64,000 nucleotides of DNA from Pseudomonas entomophila. GTDB lineage: Bacteria > Pseudomonadota > Gammaproteobacteria > Pseudomonadales > Pseudomonadaceae. Below, piece by piece: positions 29,453 through 38,810 of this stretch; the stretch's first letter is position 1; each line of letters begins with the position of its first letter. The translations under genes were made by a program, and so were the position numbers. The stretch spans positions 1 to 64,000 of the forward strand of contig NZ_JAAMQI010000013.1 in NCBI RefSeq assembly GCF_013523165.1, written 5' to 3'. The notes under the pieces were generated by a model. That model searched no databases. It saw nothing but the letters and a program-made list of their open reading frames with translations, and was not told the DNA's origin.

Positions 29453-31338
29453 GGGGCCGTTTCCTGGGCGACGGTGGCTGGCGCGTATTCGGCCTTGAGG
29501 TGGCCCTGCTCGTCGAGCAGCCAGGCGTCCATCACCTGGCGCACGACGGGGGCGGCGACGCCGGAGCCGGACTCGCCGTTCTCGACCATCACCGAGACCA
29601 CGATCCGTGGATCGTCGGCCGGGGCGAAGCCGACGAACAGGGCATGGTCGCGGTGGCGCTCCTGGAGCTTGTTGCGGTCGTACTTCTCGCCCTGCTTGAT
29701 CGCCACCACCTGGGCGGTGCCGCTCTTGCCGGCGATGCGGTACTGGGCACCGATCGAGGCCTTGCGCGCGGTGCCCCGGGCGTTGTGCATCACCTGCTCC
29801 ATGCCATGGGTGACCTTGGACCAGTCGGACGTGTCGCGCAGGACGATGTCCGGCATCGGGTCGTCGTCCACCGGCGGTTGGCCCTCGATGGTCCTGGCCA
29901 GGTGCGGACGGTTCCACTTGCCCCTGTTGGCGATCAGCGCGGTGGCCTGGGCCAGCTGCAGGGGCGTGGCCTGCATGTAGCCCTGGCCGATACCGAGGAT
30001 CAGCGTCTCGCCGGGGAACCAGGCCTGGCGCCGGGTGGCGCGCTTCCATTCGCGCGACGGCATCAGCCCGGCGGACTCCTCGAACATGTCCAGTGAGACG
30101 CGCCGCCCGATGCCGAAGCGGTTCAGGTAGCTGGCCAGACGGTCGATGCCCATCTTGTGCGCCAGGTCGTAGAAGTAGGTGTCGTTGGAGCGCATGATCG
30201 CGGTGTCCAGATCGACCCAGCCATCGCCGCTGCGGTTCCAGTTACGGTACTTGTGGTCATAGTTGGGCAGCTGGTAATAGCCCGGGTCGAAGACCCGGCT
30301 GGCGGCCGTCACCACGCCACTGTCCAGGCCGGCGATGGCCACGGCCGGCTTGATCGTCGAGCCGGGCGGATACAGGCCGCGCAGGACACGGTTGAACAGC
30401 GGGCGGTCGATCGAGTCGCGCAGCTCGGCGTAGGCCTTGAAGCTGATGCCCGTGACGAACAGGTTGGGGTCGAAGCTGGGTTGGCTGACCATCGCCAGCA
30501 CCTCGCCGGTACGCGGATCCAGGGCGACGATGGCGCCCCGGCGACCGGCCAGGGCGGCTTCGGCAGCCTCCTGCAACTTGATGTCCAGGCTCAGGACGAT
30601 GTCCTGGCCGGGCTTGGGGTCGGTGCGCTTGAGCACCCGCAGCACGCGGCCACGGGCGTTGGTCTCGACCTCTTCGTAGCCCACCTGGCCGTGCAGCTGC
30701 GGCTCGTAGAAGCGCTCGATGCCGGTCTTGCCGATATGGTGGGTGCCGCTGTAGTTCACCGGGTCGAGGGTCTTGAGTTCCTTTTCGTTGATGCGTCCGA
30801 CGTAGCCGACCGAGTGGGCGAAGTGCGCCCCTTGCGGGTAATGGCGCACCAGCTGCGCGACCACCTCGACGCCGGGCAGGCGGAACTGGTTGACGGCCAC
30901 GCGAGCGATCTGTTCCTCGTTCAGCTCGAACAGGATCGGCACCGGCTCGAACGGCCGGCGCCCCTGGCGCATGCGCTTCTCGAACAGCGCGCGATCGTCC
31001 TCGGTCAGTTCCAGCACCTCGACGATCGCATCGAGCACCTGCTGCCAGTCGCCGGCCCGCTCGCGGGTCATGCTCAGGCTGAAGCTGGGCCGGTTGTCGG
31101 CGATGATCACCCCGTTGCGGTCGAAGATCAGCCCACGGGTCGGCGGGATCGGCTGCACGTGCACCCGATTGTTCTCCGACAACGTGGAGTGATAGTCGTA
31201 CTGGATCACCTGCAGGTAGTACAGGCGCGCGATCAGCACGCACACCAGCAGCATGACCGCGCTCGCGCCGACCACGACACGATTGCGCACCAGGCGGGCG
31301 TCCTTCTCGTGGTCCTTGAGACGAATCGGCTGCGACAT
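29449..31338 (-). CDS. mrdA: Penicillin-binding protein 2
   Basis: This is a 629-residue class B transpeptidase of the elongation machinery. One membrane anchor (about 20-42) is followed by a pedestal domain and a transpeptidase domain. The catalytic motifs are PPGSTIKPAVAIAGL (SxxK), MRSNDTYFY (SxN) and AGKSGTAQV (KSG). The NRVHVQPIPPTRGLIFDRNG segment is typical. The start is ATG 31338, 17 bases after rlmH, and the end overlaps rodA. Confidence 0.97.
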   Translation of the reverse strand: MSQPIRLKDHEKDARLVRNRVVVGASAVMLLVCVLIARLYYLQVIQYDYHSTLSENNRVHVQPIPPTRGLIFDRNGVIIADNRPSFSLSMTRERAGDWQQVLDAIVEVLELTEDDRALFEKRMRQGRRPFEPVPILFELNEEQIARVAVNQFRLPGVEVVAQLVRHYPQGAHFAHSVGYVGRINEKELKTLDPVNYSGTHHIGKTGIERFYEPQLHGQVGYEEVETNARGRVLRVLKRTDPKPGQDIVLSLDIKLQEAAEAALAGRRGAIVALDPRTGEVLAMVSQPSFDPNLFVTGISFKAYAELRDSIDRPLFNRVLRGLYPPGSTIKPAVAIAGLDSGVVTAASRVFDPGYYQLPNYDHKYRNWNRSGDGWVDLDTAIMRSNDTYFYDLAHKMGIDRLASYLNRFGIGRRVSLDMFEESAGLMPSREWKRATRRQAWFPGETLILGIGQGYMQATPLQLAQATALIANRGKWNRPHLARTIEGQPPVDDDPMPDIVLRDTSDWSKVTHGMEQVMHNARGTARKASIGAQYRIAGKSGTAQVVAIKQGEKYDRNKLQERHRDHALFVGFAPADDPRIVVSVMVENGESGSGVAAPVVRQVMDAWLLDEQGHLKAEYAPATVAQETAP

Positions 31339-31355
31339 CGGGAAGGCTTACTGGC

Positions 31356-31823
31356 TCATTTATGGTAAGGATGCCCGGACAGCACGGTCCAGGCGCGATA
31401 GAGCTGTTCGCCGATCAGTATCCTTACCAACGGGTGCGGCAGCGTGAGCGGCGACAGCGACCAGCGCTGTTCACTGCGCGCGCAGACTTCCGGCGCCAGC
31501 CCTTCGGGGCCACCGACCATCAGGTTGACGGTGCGCGCATCGAGCCGCCAGCGGTCCAGTTCGACCGCCAGCTGTTCGGTGCTCCACGGCTTGCCATGCA
31601 CTTCGAGGGTGACGATCCGCTCCCCCGGCTGGACCTTGGCCAGCATGGCTTCGCCCTCCTGACGGATCAGGCGGGTGACATCGGCGTTCTTGCCGCGGGT
31701 ATTGAGCGGAATCTCCACCAGCTCCAATGCCAGCTCGGGCGGCAGACGCTTGGCATACTCGTGCCAACCGTCTTCCACCCAGCGAGGCATGCGCGAACCG
31801 ACCGCGATCAGGCGTAGACGCAC
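31356..31823 (-). CDS. rlmH: 23S rRNA pseudouridine(1915) N3-methyltransferase RlmH
   Basis: This 155-residue SPOUT enzyme methylates pseudouridine 1915 in helix 69 of 23S rRNA. Motifs are [61 protein letters not shown] and [18 protein letters not shown]. It starts at GTG 31823. RsfS lies nine bases upstream, giving a ribosome-linked pair within the cell-wall block, the common arrangement. Confidence 0.97.
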   Translation of the reverse strand: MRLRLIAVGSRMPRWVEDGWHEYAKRLPPELALELVEIPLNTRGKNADVTRLIRQEGEAMLAKVQPGERIVTLEVHGKPWSTEQLAVELDRWRLDARTVNLMVGGPEGLAPEVCARSEQRWSLSPLTLPHPLVRILIGEQLYRAWTVLSGHPYHK

Positions 31824-31832
31824 GACCCGTCC

Positions 31833-32252
31833 TCAGCCGCGATCTTTGAGGTTGTCGGCGTAGCTGTGGGTGTTCTCCGGGCTGTGGTGCTTGCCGTCGG
31901 CCGCACGGCTCTGCTCGGCACCGAGCCACAGGCGCTCGAGGTCGTAGAACTGACGAGCGGCGGCGGTCATCATGTGCACGATGACGTCGTTGAGGTCCAG
32001 CAGGACCCAGTCGCTGTCGCCCTTGCCTTCTTCGCCCAGCGGCTGAACGCCCTTCTGCTTGACGATTTCGCGGGTTTTCTCGAGCATCGCGTTGATCTGA
32101 CGGGTGGAGGTACCCGTGGCGATGATCATGTAGTCGGTCAGGCTGTGCTTGTCGCGCACGTCGATGACCTGGATGTCCTGGGCCTTGACGTCTTCGAGGG
32201 CCGACTTGGCCAGCTCGACCAGCTCTTCGCCGGTAATGTTCTGCTTGTTCAT
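31833..32252 (-). CDS. rsfS: Ribosomal silencing factor RsfS
   Basis: This 139-residue protein of the Iojap/RsfS family binds ribosomal protein uL14 and blocks subunit joining in starvation. Signatures are IQVIDVRDKHSLTDYMIIATGTSTRQINAM, GEEGKGDSDWVLLDLNDVIVHMM and RQFYDLERLW. A hydrophilic tail of about 25 residues follows the domain. ATG 32252; nadD lies 42 bases upstream. Confidence 0.97.
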   Translation of the reverse strand: MNKQNITGEELVELAKSALEDVKAQDIQVIDVRDKHSLTDYMIIATGTSTRQINAMLEKTREIVKQKGVQPLGEEGKGDSDWVLLDLNDVIVHMMTAAARQFYDLERLWLGAEQSRAADGKHHSPENTHSYADNLKDRG

Positions 32253-32294
32253 AAAAACTCGTTCAACTCATTGGATGAGGCGCGTGGCGCGCCT

Positions 32295-32954
32295 TCAGTT
32301 CGGCGCACGGTACAAGCCGTGCGCCTCGATGTAGGCCAGTACTGCGTCCGGCACCAGGAACCGTACCGATTTGCCGCTGGCCAGCAGCTGTCGGATCTGT
32401 GTGGCCGATACCGCGAGCGGTGTCTGCCAGACGAACGAAATATGCCCCGCCGGCCCTGGCAGCGCGGTGGGATCGTTCTGTGAACGCGCTGCCAGCAGGT
32501 TGCGCAGCGCGTCCGGGGGTTCGACGTCGGCATCCGGGCGTTGCAGCACCAGGATGTGACAGTGTTGCAACAGCGCTTCCCAGCGATGCCAGCTTGGCAA
32601 CCCGCAAAAGGCGTCCCAGCCCAGCAGCAGGAACAGGACGTCGTCCGGCGCCAGCTCGGCGCGGATCGACTCGAGGGTGTCGATGGTATACGACGGCTTG
32701 TCGCGCGACAGCTCCCGGGCATCGACGCTCAGACGCTCGGCGCCCTCCACGGCGTGCCGGACCATCGCCAGACGGTCGTTCGCCGTCACCTGCGGCGTGT
32801 CGCGGTGCGGGGGGCGTGCGTTGGGCAACAGACGCAGCTCGTCCAGGCCCATGAACTCGGCCACTTCCAGCGCACCGCGCAGGTGCCCGATGTGCACCGG
32901 ATCGAACGTGCCACCGAGAATCCCGATGCGTCGCACCGCCTGCGCGCCACTCAC
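32295..32954 (-). CDS. nadD: Nicotinate-nucleotide adenylyltransferase
   Basis: This 219-residue enzyme makes deamido-NAD from nicotinate mononucleotide and ATP. The nucleotidyltransferase signature is [17 protein letters not shown], with later motifs [11 protein letters not shown] and [21 protein letters not shown]. The start is GTG 32954, one base after the proA stop; AAGG lies almost against it, so translation may depend on coupling to proA. Confidence 0.96.
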   Translation of the reverse strand: MSGAQAVRRIGILGGTFDPVHIGHLRGALEVAEFMGLDELRLLPNARPPHRDTPQVTANDRLAMVRHAVEGAERLSVDARELSRDKPSYTIDTLESIRAELAPDDVLFLLLGWDAFCGLPSWHRWEALLQHCHILVLQRPDADVEPPDALRNLLAARSQNDPTALPGPAGHISFVWQTPLAVSATQIRQLLASGKSVRFLVPDAVLAYIEAHGLYRAPN

Positions 32955-32955
32955 C

Positions 32956-34227
32956 TTAGCAAGGCTCCTGGCCGCGCAGCTGACCGTCGCCGATCACCAC
33001 GTACTTCTCGCACGTCAGCCCTTCCAGCCCGACCGGGCCGCGCGCATGCAGCTTGTCGGTGGAAATGCCGATCTCCGCGCCCAGGCCGTACTCGAACCCG
33101 TCGGCGAAGCAGGTCGGTGCATTGAGCATCACCGAGGCCGAATCGACCTCGGCGATGAAGCGCCGCGACTGGCCCTGGTGCTCGGTGACGATGGCATCGG
33201 TGTGGTGCGAGCCGTAATGGTTGATGTGCTCGATCGCCGCGTCCAGGCCCTCGACCACGCGGATCGACAGGATCGGCGCCAGGTACTCGGTGCTCCAGTC
33301 GTCCTCGCTGGCCGGGAGCGCCTCGATGAACTGGCGCGTGCGTTCGCACCCGCGCAGCTCGACGCCCTCGTCCTGGAAGCGACGGGCCATCTCCGGCAGG
33401 AAGGCCGAGGCCAGGCGCTGGTCGACCAGCAGGGTTTCCATGGCGCCGCAGATGCCGTAGCGGTAGGTCTTGGCGTTGAAGGCGATGCGCCAGGCCTTGT
33501 CCAGGTCGGCGTGCTCGCCGACGTAGACGTGACAGATGCCGTCCAGGTGCTTGATCACCGGCACGCGCGCGTCGCGGCTGATACGTTCGATCAGGCCCCG
33601 GCCGCCACGCGGCACGATCACGTCGACGAACTGCGGCATGCTGATCAACGCGCCGACCGCCTCGCGATCGGTGGTCTCGACCACTTGCACCACGGCAGGC
33701 GGCAACTCGGCTGAGGCCAGACCACGTTGAATGCAGGTCGCGATGGCGCGGTTGGAGTGGATGGCCTCGGAGCCGCCGCGCAGAATGGTGGCGTTACCGG
33801 ACTTCAGGCACAGGCTCGCCGCATCGATGGTCACGTTCGGCCGCGACTCGTAGATGATCCCGATCACGCCCAGGGGCACCCGCATCTTGCCGATCTGGAT
33901 ACCCGACGGGCGGTAGCTCATGTCACGGATCGCCCCCACCGGATCCGGAAGCCCGGCAACCTGGCGCAGCCCGGCGATCATGCCGTCGATGCGTGCCGGC
34001 GTCAGCGCCAGGCGGTCGAGCAGCGCCGGCTCGAGGCCATTGGCACGCCCTGCGTCCAGGTCACGCTGGTTGGCGGCGGCCAAGGCATCGCGGTCGGCGT
34101 CCAGTGCGTCAGCGGCCGCGTTGAGCGCGCGGTTCTTCTGCGCGGTGCTGGCACGGGCGATCACACGGGAGGCTTCACGGGCGGCCTGACCGAGACGGGT
34201 CATGTAGTCAAGAACGGACTCAGTCAT
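32956..34227 (-). CDS. proA: Gamma-glutamyl phosphate reductase
   Basis: This 423-residue enzyme reduces gamma-glutamyl phosphate to glutamate semialdehyde in proline synthesis. Signatures are [54 protein letters not shown], the active-site Cys region [15 protein letters not shown], and the C-terminal [27 protein letters not shown] 34227 matches the family N-terminus. It heads the minus-strand block that runs through nadD, rsfS, rlmH and the elongation genes. Confidence 0.97.
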   Translation of the reverse strand: MTESVLDYMTRLGQAAREASRVIARASTAQKNRALNAAADALDADRDALAAANQRDLDAGRANGLEPALLDRLALTPARIDGMIAGLRQVAGLPDPVGAIRDMSYRPSGIQIGKMRVPLGVIGIIYESRPNVTIDAASLCLKSGNATILRGGSEAIHSNRAIATCIQRGLASAELPPAVVQVVETTDREAVGALISMPQFVDVIVPRGGRGLIERISRDARVPVIKHLDGICHVYVGEHADLDKAWRIAFNAKTYRYGICGAMETLLVDQRLASAFLPEMARRFQDEGVELRGCERTRQFIEALPASEDDWSTEYLAPILSIRVVEGLDAAIEHINHYGSHHTDAIVTEHQGQSRRFIAEVDSASVMLNAPTCFADGFEYGLGAEIGISTDKLHARGPVGLEGLTCEKYVVIGDGQLRGQEPC

Positions 34228-34261
34228 GGGTTCTGTGTCTTGGCGATGGGGAAAGCGGTTG

Positions 34262-34267
34262 ATTATA
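34262..34267 (-). promoter_or_regulatory. Probable -10 box for proA
   Basis: A perfect TATAAT on the minus strand lies 35 bases before the proA ATG. No good -35 hexamer is seen at the right distance, so the assignment rests on the -10 alone. Confidence 0.4.
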
Positions 34268-34401
34268 ACTGCCGCATGGGTATACGCCCAGCGGTGGCAG
34301 GCCGATGGCAGATGATGTGTAGGAATAATCTGTACGAAAGATGTAACCGAGGTTGACCTGAAGACCGTGAGGCGCCCCTTCGCACAGGGCAGGATCATAC
34401 C

Positions 34402-34470
34402 TGGGGGGAAACCCTGCGGGCCCAACCGCAGCCGATCCGGCGCTCCAGCCGGGGCCGCTCCTCCATGACC
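34402..34470 (+). repeat. Degenerate family A REP
   Basis: CCTGCGGGCCCAACCGCAG, then GCCGGGGCCGCTCCTCCATG, is a diverged copy of the family A unit interrupted by about ten extra bases. It is the first of several REP copies in the 703-base gap between proA and the glycosylase gene. Confidence 0.6.
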
Positions 34471-34501
34471 ACGCCACAACGAGGTCGGCGGTCACCGGCC
34501 C

Positions 34502-34626
34502 TGTGGGAGATTCTATAGTTTCTGCCAAGTGCTAATGTGGGCCCTGGCGGGCCCAATCGCGGCACTGGGGCCGCTCCTACACCCGTAGCCCCACCGCGGC
34601 ATGGCAGGCTATCTCAGTCACCTGTG
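34502..34626 (+). repeat. Composite repeat, copy 1: 40-bp module plus family A REP and spacer
   Basis: A 40-base module (starts TGTGGGAGATTCTAT, ends GCTAATGTGGG) runs into a family A REP and then the spacer CACCCGTAGCCCCACCGCGG. The same order recurs at 41491-41600, differing by a few substitutions and one 9-base gap. The unit is therefore about 115 bases, longer than a REP. Confidence 0.75.
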
Positions 34627-34690
34627 CGGGCTTGCCCGCGATGGCGTCCGGTCCGTCATCGCCTGCATCGCGGGCAAGCCCGCTCCCACA
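34623..34690. repeat. REPIN of family B
   Basis: Inverted family B REPs (GCGGGCTTGCCCGCGATGG and CATCGCGGGCAAGCCCGCT) flank a short spacer with CCGGTCCGTC. The REPIN at 51802-51873 is nearly identical in reverse orientation, including this spacer. From here to 34930 I see no gene or clear promoter, apart from a TATGAT at 34897. Confidence 0.85.
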
Positions 34691-34930
34691 TAGGCATTGT
34701 CGGCCTGTCAGATCGGCCATGCAGCCTACGTTGTGCAGTCCTGCCAGGGACGCTGCATTCACAGCCATCGTAACGCCACGCCCCCCACGACGTGCCTCGA
34801 TACAATCGCCCCGGTGAGTTTTTCCGCCTACCGTGGTCTAGGCCCTTGAAGGCGTCCAACGCACGCCGCCTCATCCACCGGACCCCGACGACTTGCTATG
34901 ATCTCCACACCTTCCAGCCGAGCCGACCGC

Positions 34931-35620
34931 ATGCCTGATACCCCCCGCCCTGCGGTCGCCCTGCCCGACACGTTCTTCGACCGTGATGCCCAGACACTGG
35001 CCCAGGCGCTGCTGGGCAAGGTCATCCGTCACCGCCAGGGCGACCTGTGGCTGGCGGCGCGGATCATCGAGACCGAGGCCTATTACCTGACCGACAAGGG
35101 CAGCCATGCGTCGCTGGGCTACACCGAAAAGCGCAAGGCACTGTTTCTCGACGGCGGGCACATCTACATGTACTACGCCCGCGGTGGCGATTCGGTGAAC
35201 TTCAGCGCCCACGGCCCGGGCAATGCGGTGCTGATCAAGTCCGCCTACCCCTGGGTCGATGCCGTGTCCGATGCCAACAGCCTCGCCCAGATGCAGCTCA
35301 ACAATCCCGACGCCAGCGGCCAGCCTCGCCCCCCCGAGCGCCTGTGCGCAGGCCAGACCCTGCTGTGCCGGGCACTGGGCCTGAAGGTGCCGCAGTGGGA
35401 TGCCCAGCGCTTCGACCCCGAGCGGTTCTACGTCGAAGACTGTGGCATCGAGGTCAAACGGATCATCCAGACCACCCGCCTGGGCATCCCCCACGGCCGC
35501 GACGAGCACCTGCTCTACCGCTTCGTCGACGCCGAGCATGCCCGCCACTGCACGCGCAACCCGCTTCGGCGCGGTCAGGTCGAAGGCCGGGACTTCTTCA
35601 TACTCGAACAAGGGAACTGA
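34931..35620 (+). CDS. mpg: DNA-3-methyladenine glycosylase (AAG/MPG family)
   Basis: This 229-residue base-excision enzyme removes alkylated purines. Signatures are LPDTFFDRDAQTLAQALLGKVI, AARIIETEAYYLTDKGSHASLG, FLDGGHIYMYYARGGDSVNFSA, AVLIKSAYPW and GIEVKRIIQTTRLGI. An ATG at 34898 would add 11 residues, but it sits within a TATGAT box likely to be the -10, so I choose 34931. The next gene starts three bases after the stop. Confidence 0.93.
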   Translation: MPDTPRPAVALPDTFFDRDAQTLAQALLGKVIRHRQGDLWLAARIIETEAYYLTDKGSHASLGYTEKRKALFLDGGHIYMYYARGGDSVNFSAHGPGNAVLIKSAYPWVDAVSDANSLAQMQLNNPDASGQPRPPERLCAGQTLLCRALGLKVPQWDAQRFDPERFYVEDCGIEVKRIIQTTRLGIPHGRDEHLLYRFVDAEHARHCTRNPLRRGQVEGRDFFILEQGN

Positions 35621-35623
35621 ACC

Positions 35624-36964
35624 ATGGGCCAATGGCTCGACAGCCTGACGGGCTGGCTCAGCGCCAACCCACAGTGGCTTGGCGTCGCGATCTTTCTGGT
35701 GGCCTGCATCGAATGCCTGGCCATCGCCGGGGTGATCGTGCCCGGCACGGTTTTGCTGTTCGCCGTGGCGGTGTTGGCCGGTAGCGGCGCGATGTCGCTG
35801 AGCGAAACGCTGCTGCTGGGGTTCGCTGGCGGCCTGCTGGGGGACGCCTTGTCCTACACCTTGGGCCGGCGTTTCCATCAGAACATTCGGCAATTGCCGC
35901 TGCTGCGCGATCACCCGGAGTGGATCGGCGGCGCCGAGACCTATTTCCACCGCTACGGCATCGCCAGCCTGCTGGTCGGCCGTTTCATCGGCCCGCTGCG
36001 ACCGATGCTGCCCATGGTCGCTGGCATGTTCGACATGCCGCTGGCGCGCTTCATCGGCGTCAGCGTGGTGGCCGCCGCCGGCTGGTCGGTCGCCTACCTG
36101 CTGCCGGGCTGGGCCACGGGCGCGGCGATGCGCCTGCCGCTGCCTGAAGGCTTCTGGCTGCAGGCCGGGATCATCGCGGCCGTGCTGGCGGTGCTGATCG
36201 GCCTGAGCATCAACAGCAGTGTGCGCAAGCAGCGCCACGGCACGCGCCTGATCGCAGGCATCAGCCTGGTGGCGCTGGCGGCGCTGTTCCTGGGCTGGCC
36301 CTACCTGTTGCACTTCGACCAGGGGGTGATGACGCTGATCCAGGAGCATCGCCGTCAGACGCTCGATCAGGTCATGGTGGTGATCACCCGGCTTGGCGAC
36401 TTCCGTACCCAGTTCGTCCTGGCGGCCCTGCTGACCGTGCTGCTGCTGGTCACCCGGCAGTGGCGCCATGCGCTGTTCGCCTGTGGCGCGCTGCTGGGCA
36501 CCGCCGTGGCCAATGGCACGCTCAAGTGGCTGTTCGCCCGCGCCCGCCCGGAAGTGCTGAGCGACCCGCTGACCAGTTACAGCATGCCCAGCGGCCACAG
36601 CTCGGCCTCGTTCGCCTTCTTCCTGACGGTCGCGGTACTGGCCGGGCGCAGCCAGCCGGTTCGCCTGCGCCTGACCTGGATCGTGCTCGGCTGCCTGCCT
36701 GCCCTGGCGATCGCGACCTCGCGGGTCTACCTGGGCGCGCACTGGCCGACCGACATCCTGGCTGGCGCGCTGCTGGCCTGCTGCGTCTGCGCGACCAGCC
36801 TGGCCGTGGTCCAGCGTCACCAGCCGCTGCCCGCCCTGGCGCCACGCGTGTGGTGGCTGATCGTCCCGGCCTGTGTGGCGCTGCTGTCGTTCTTCGCGCT
36901 GTACGCGTTGCCCGATGCCGTGGCGCGCTACCGCTACGAGCTGATCGAGGCGCCGCTGCCCTGA
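35624..36964 (+). CDS. DedA (VTT) and PAP2 phosphatase fusion
   Basis: This is a 446-residue inner-membrane protein. The N-terminal half (about 1-200) is a DedA/SNARE-associated domain: VIVPGTVLLFAVAVLAG, GGLLGDALSYTLGRRF, LVGRFIGPLRPMLPMVAGMF. The C-terminal half (about 230-420) is a PAP2 acid phosphatase with its three motifs KWLFARARP, SMPSGHSSASF and SRVYLGAHWPTD. DedA proteins flip lipid carriers and PAP2 enzymes dephosphorylate them, so recycling of undecaprenyl or phosphatidate phosphates is likely but inferred. The substrate is not fixed by sequence. Confidence 0.92.
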   Translation: MGQWLDSLTGWLSANPQWLGVAIFLVACIECLAIAGVIVPGTVLLFAVAVLAGSGAMSLSETLLLGFAGGLLGDALSYTLGRRFHQNIRQLPLLRDHPEWIGGAETYFHRYGIASLLVGRFIGPLRPMLPMVAGMFDMPLARFIGVSVVAAAGWSVAYLLPGWATGAAMRLPLPEGFWLQAGIIAAVLAVLIGLSINSSVRKQRHGTRLIAGISLVALAALFLGWPYLLHFDQGVMTLIQEHRRQTLDQVMVVITRLGDFRTQFVLAALLTVLLLVTRQWRHALFACGALLGTAVANGTLKWLFARARPEVLSDPLTSYSMPSGHSSASFAFFLTVAVLAGRSQPVRLRLTWIVLGCLPALAIATSRVYLGAHWPTDILAGALLACCVCATSLAVVQRHQPLPALAPRVWWLIVPACVALLSFFALYALPDAVARYRYELIEAPLP

Positions 36965-36974
36965 GCCGTGCGCC

Positions 36975-37565
36975 TCAGGCGAACAGTTCGCCCTGCAAGC
37001 GCTCGAGCAAGGTCTGGATACGGTCCAGGCGTTGGCCGGGCGCGTCCATGGCCAACAGTTCGAGCTTGTCTTCGTCCATCAAGGGCAGCAGGTAGGCCAG
37101 CTGGTTGGCCAGCGCCTGGCGGCCGGTCACTGCGGTGGGCATGCCGAGCGCCTCGACCATCGGGTGCTCGCCCAGCGCCATCAGCAGCGCCAGCAGGTCA
37201 TCGTCCTGCTCGGCCAGCGGGCTGTCGGCCATCTCGTCCAGCCAACGCACCTCGGCCTGCATCAGCTGGCGCTTGTCGACCTGGGTGTCGATCAGCTCGA
37301 AGCGTCGGCGCCCCTCGATGCGGATGCCCAGCAGGCCGTTGTCCTGCTGGGTGAAGTCGCGGATCACCGCCTCGCAGCCGATCGGTGCCACCGCCAGCGG
37401 CGCCTGGCCGACCTGCTCGCCTTCGCGGATGCAGACCACGCCGAAGCCATCTCCCTGCTTCATGCACTGGCCGATCATGTCCAGGTAACGTGCCTCGAAG
37501 ATCTGCAGGTCCAGCCAGCAACCAGGAAACAGCACGGTATCGAGGGGAAACAGCGGTAGACTCAT
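36975..37565 (-). CDS. LON substrate-binding domain protein
   Basis: This 196-residue protein is an isolated Lon N-terminal domain: LPLFPLDTVLFPGCWLDLQIFEARYLDMI, FGVVCIREGEQVG, VAPIGCEAVIRDF and GRRRFELIDTQVDKRQLMQAEVRWLDE. It has no ATPase or protease part. Three ATGs lie in a row; the third (37565) is spaced correctly from GAGGA. The function is unknown; a protein-recognition role is inferred from the fold. It lies nine bases after lrgB. Confidence 0.9.
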   Translation of the reverse strand: MSLPLFPLDTVLFPGCWLDLQIFEARYLDMIGQCMKQGDGFGVVCIREGEQVGQAPLAVAPIGCEAVIRDFTQQDNGLLGIRIEGRRRFELIDTQVDKRQLMQAEVRWLDEMADSPLAEQDDDLLALLMALGEHPMVEALGMPTAVTGRQALANQLAYLLPLMDEDKLELLAMDAPGQRLDRIQTLLERLQGELFA

Positions 37566-37574
37566 CATCATTCC

Positions 37575-38291
37575 TCAGGTCGCCAGGCTGACCGCCAGCG
37601 GCAGGAACACCGCCGTGGCCACGCCCATCAGGCTCATCGCCAGCGCGGCGAAGGCGCCGCATTCGTCACTTTCCTGCAAGGCCACCGAAGTGCCCACCGC
37701 ATGGGCGGTCACCCCCAGGGCCATGCCTCGCGCTTCGGGGCTGAGCACGCCGCAACGGGTCAGCAGCGCCGGGCCGAAGATCGCCCCCAGCACCCCGGTG
37801 ATCAGCACGAACACCGCGGCCAGGGCCGCCACGCCGCCGATCTGCTCGGCCACCAGCATGGCGATGGGCGAGGTCACCGACTTGGGTGCCATGGTCATCA
37901 GGATCATGTGCTCGGCACCGAACCCGTACCCCAGCACCAGGCAGGCCCCGGTGGCGAAGACGCCACCCAGCGCCAGCGTGATCAGGATCGGCCAGAACAG
38001 CTGACGGATGCGCCGCAGGTTGAGGTACAGCGGCACCGCCAGCGCCACGGTCGCCGGCCCGAGCAGGATGTTGAGAATCTCGGTGCTGCTCCGGTACTCA
38101 CGGTAGTCGATGCCACAGGCCAGCAGCACGCCAATGACCAGCAACATCGACAACAGCACCGGCTGCAGGAAGATCCAGCGGGTCTTCTCGTACAGCGCCA
38201 GGGCCAGTTGGTAGGCGCCCAGCGTCACGCCGATGCCGAACAGGGGGTGGTGGGTCACGGCGCCCGCCGCGCCTTGCCAGTCGAGCATCAT
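37575..38291 (-). CDS. lrgB: LrgB/CidB-type membrane protein
   Basis: This 238-residue protein has about seven membrane helices and the LrgB motifs LNILLGPATVALAVPLYLN, TMAPKSVTSPIAMLVAEQIGG and RGMALGVTAHAVGTS. The family is tied to murein hydrolase control in Staphylococcus and to export of small metabolites in other organisms. Its ATG overlaps the lrgA stop, and GAGGACC is seven bases upstream, so the pair is coupled. Confidence 0.93.
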   Translation of the reverse strand: MMLDWQGAAGAVTHHPLFGIGVTLGAYQLALALYEKTRWIFLQPVLLSMLLVIGVLLACGIDYREYRSSTEILNILLGPATVALAVPLYLNLRRIRQLFWPILITLALGGVFATGACLVLGYGFGAEHMILMTMAPKSVTSPIAMLVAEQIGGVAALAAVFVLITGVLGAIFGPALLTRCGVLSPEARGMALGVTAHAVGTSVALQESDECGAFAALAMSLMGVATAVFLPLAVSLAT

Positions 38292-38650
38292 GGTCGGTCC
38301 TCGGGATGGGCGTGACGACGCATCAGCCGTTGCATCAACAGGCCGACGAACACCAAGGTCACCAAGCAGGACACCACCAGCGCACCGACGATCGCCCAGA
38401 AGTCGGCGGCGATGGCAGCGGCATACACCATAACGCCCACCGCAGGCGGCACCAGCAGCAACGGCAGGTAACGCAGCAGGCTGGCCGAGGCTTCGCTCAG
38501 CGGCGTACCGACCTCGCCGCGCAGCATCAGGAACACCAACAGCAGTAGCAGGCCGATGATCGGCCCGGGCAAGACTGGTACCAGCAGGTGGTTGAGCGCC
38601 GTGCCCAAGAGTTGGAACAGCACCAGCCATGTCAGACCGCGCAACAGCAT
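38288..38650 (-). CDS. lrgA: LrgA/CidA-type membrane protein
   Basis: This 120-residue holin-like protein has four membrane helices. Motifs are LVPVLPGPIIGLLLLLVFL, SLLRYLPLLLVPPAVGVMVY and VSCLVTLVFVGLLMQR. ATG 38650 has a near-perfect AAGGAGG seven bases upstream, which rules out the longer start at 38668. Its end overlaps lrgB by four bases. Confidence 0.93.
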   Translation of the reverse strand: MLLRGLTWLVLFQLLGTALNHLLVPVLPGPIIGLLLLLVFLMLRGEVGTPLSEASASLLRYLPLLLVPPAVGVMVYAAAIAADFWAIVGALVVSCLVTLVFVGLLMQRLMRRHAHPEDRP

Positions 38651-38676
38651 CGAGGACCTCCTTCGCATGACGGGGC

Positions 38677-38682
38677 ATTATA
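38677..38682 (-). promoter_or_regulatory. -10 box of the lrgA-lrgB operon
   Basis: A perfect TATAAT on the minus strand, 26 bases before the lrgA start, with a TTGCCG hexamer (38708-38703) 20 bases further upstream, a longer spacing than usual. Confidence 0.45.
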
Positions 38683-38810
38683 ACCATGCCCTTCCTTTTT
38701 TACGGCAAGGCCGCGTTTCGTCCGAACACAGCCATCGGTAGACGTTCGGTGACTGTCTGCGCCCGCCCGTTCTGCGGCATACTCGCGCCATCCTGTGCCC
38801 GGAAGCCGTC

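Noticed and set aside
34898..34930. An upstream ATG for the 3-methyladenine glycosylase
   Set aside because: The ATG is part of TATGAT, a likely -10 box, has no ribosome site, and would add 11 residues not seen in homologues as I recall them.
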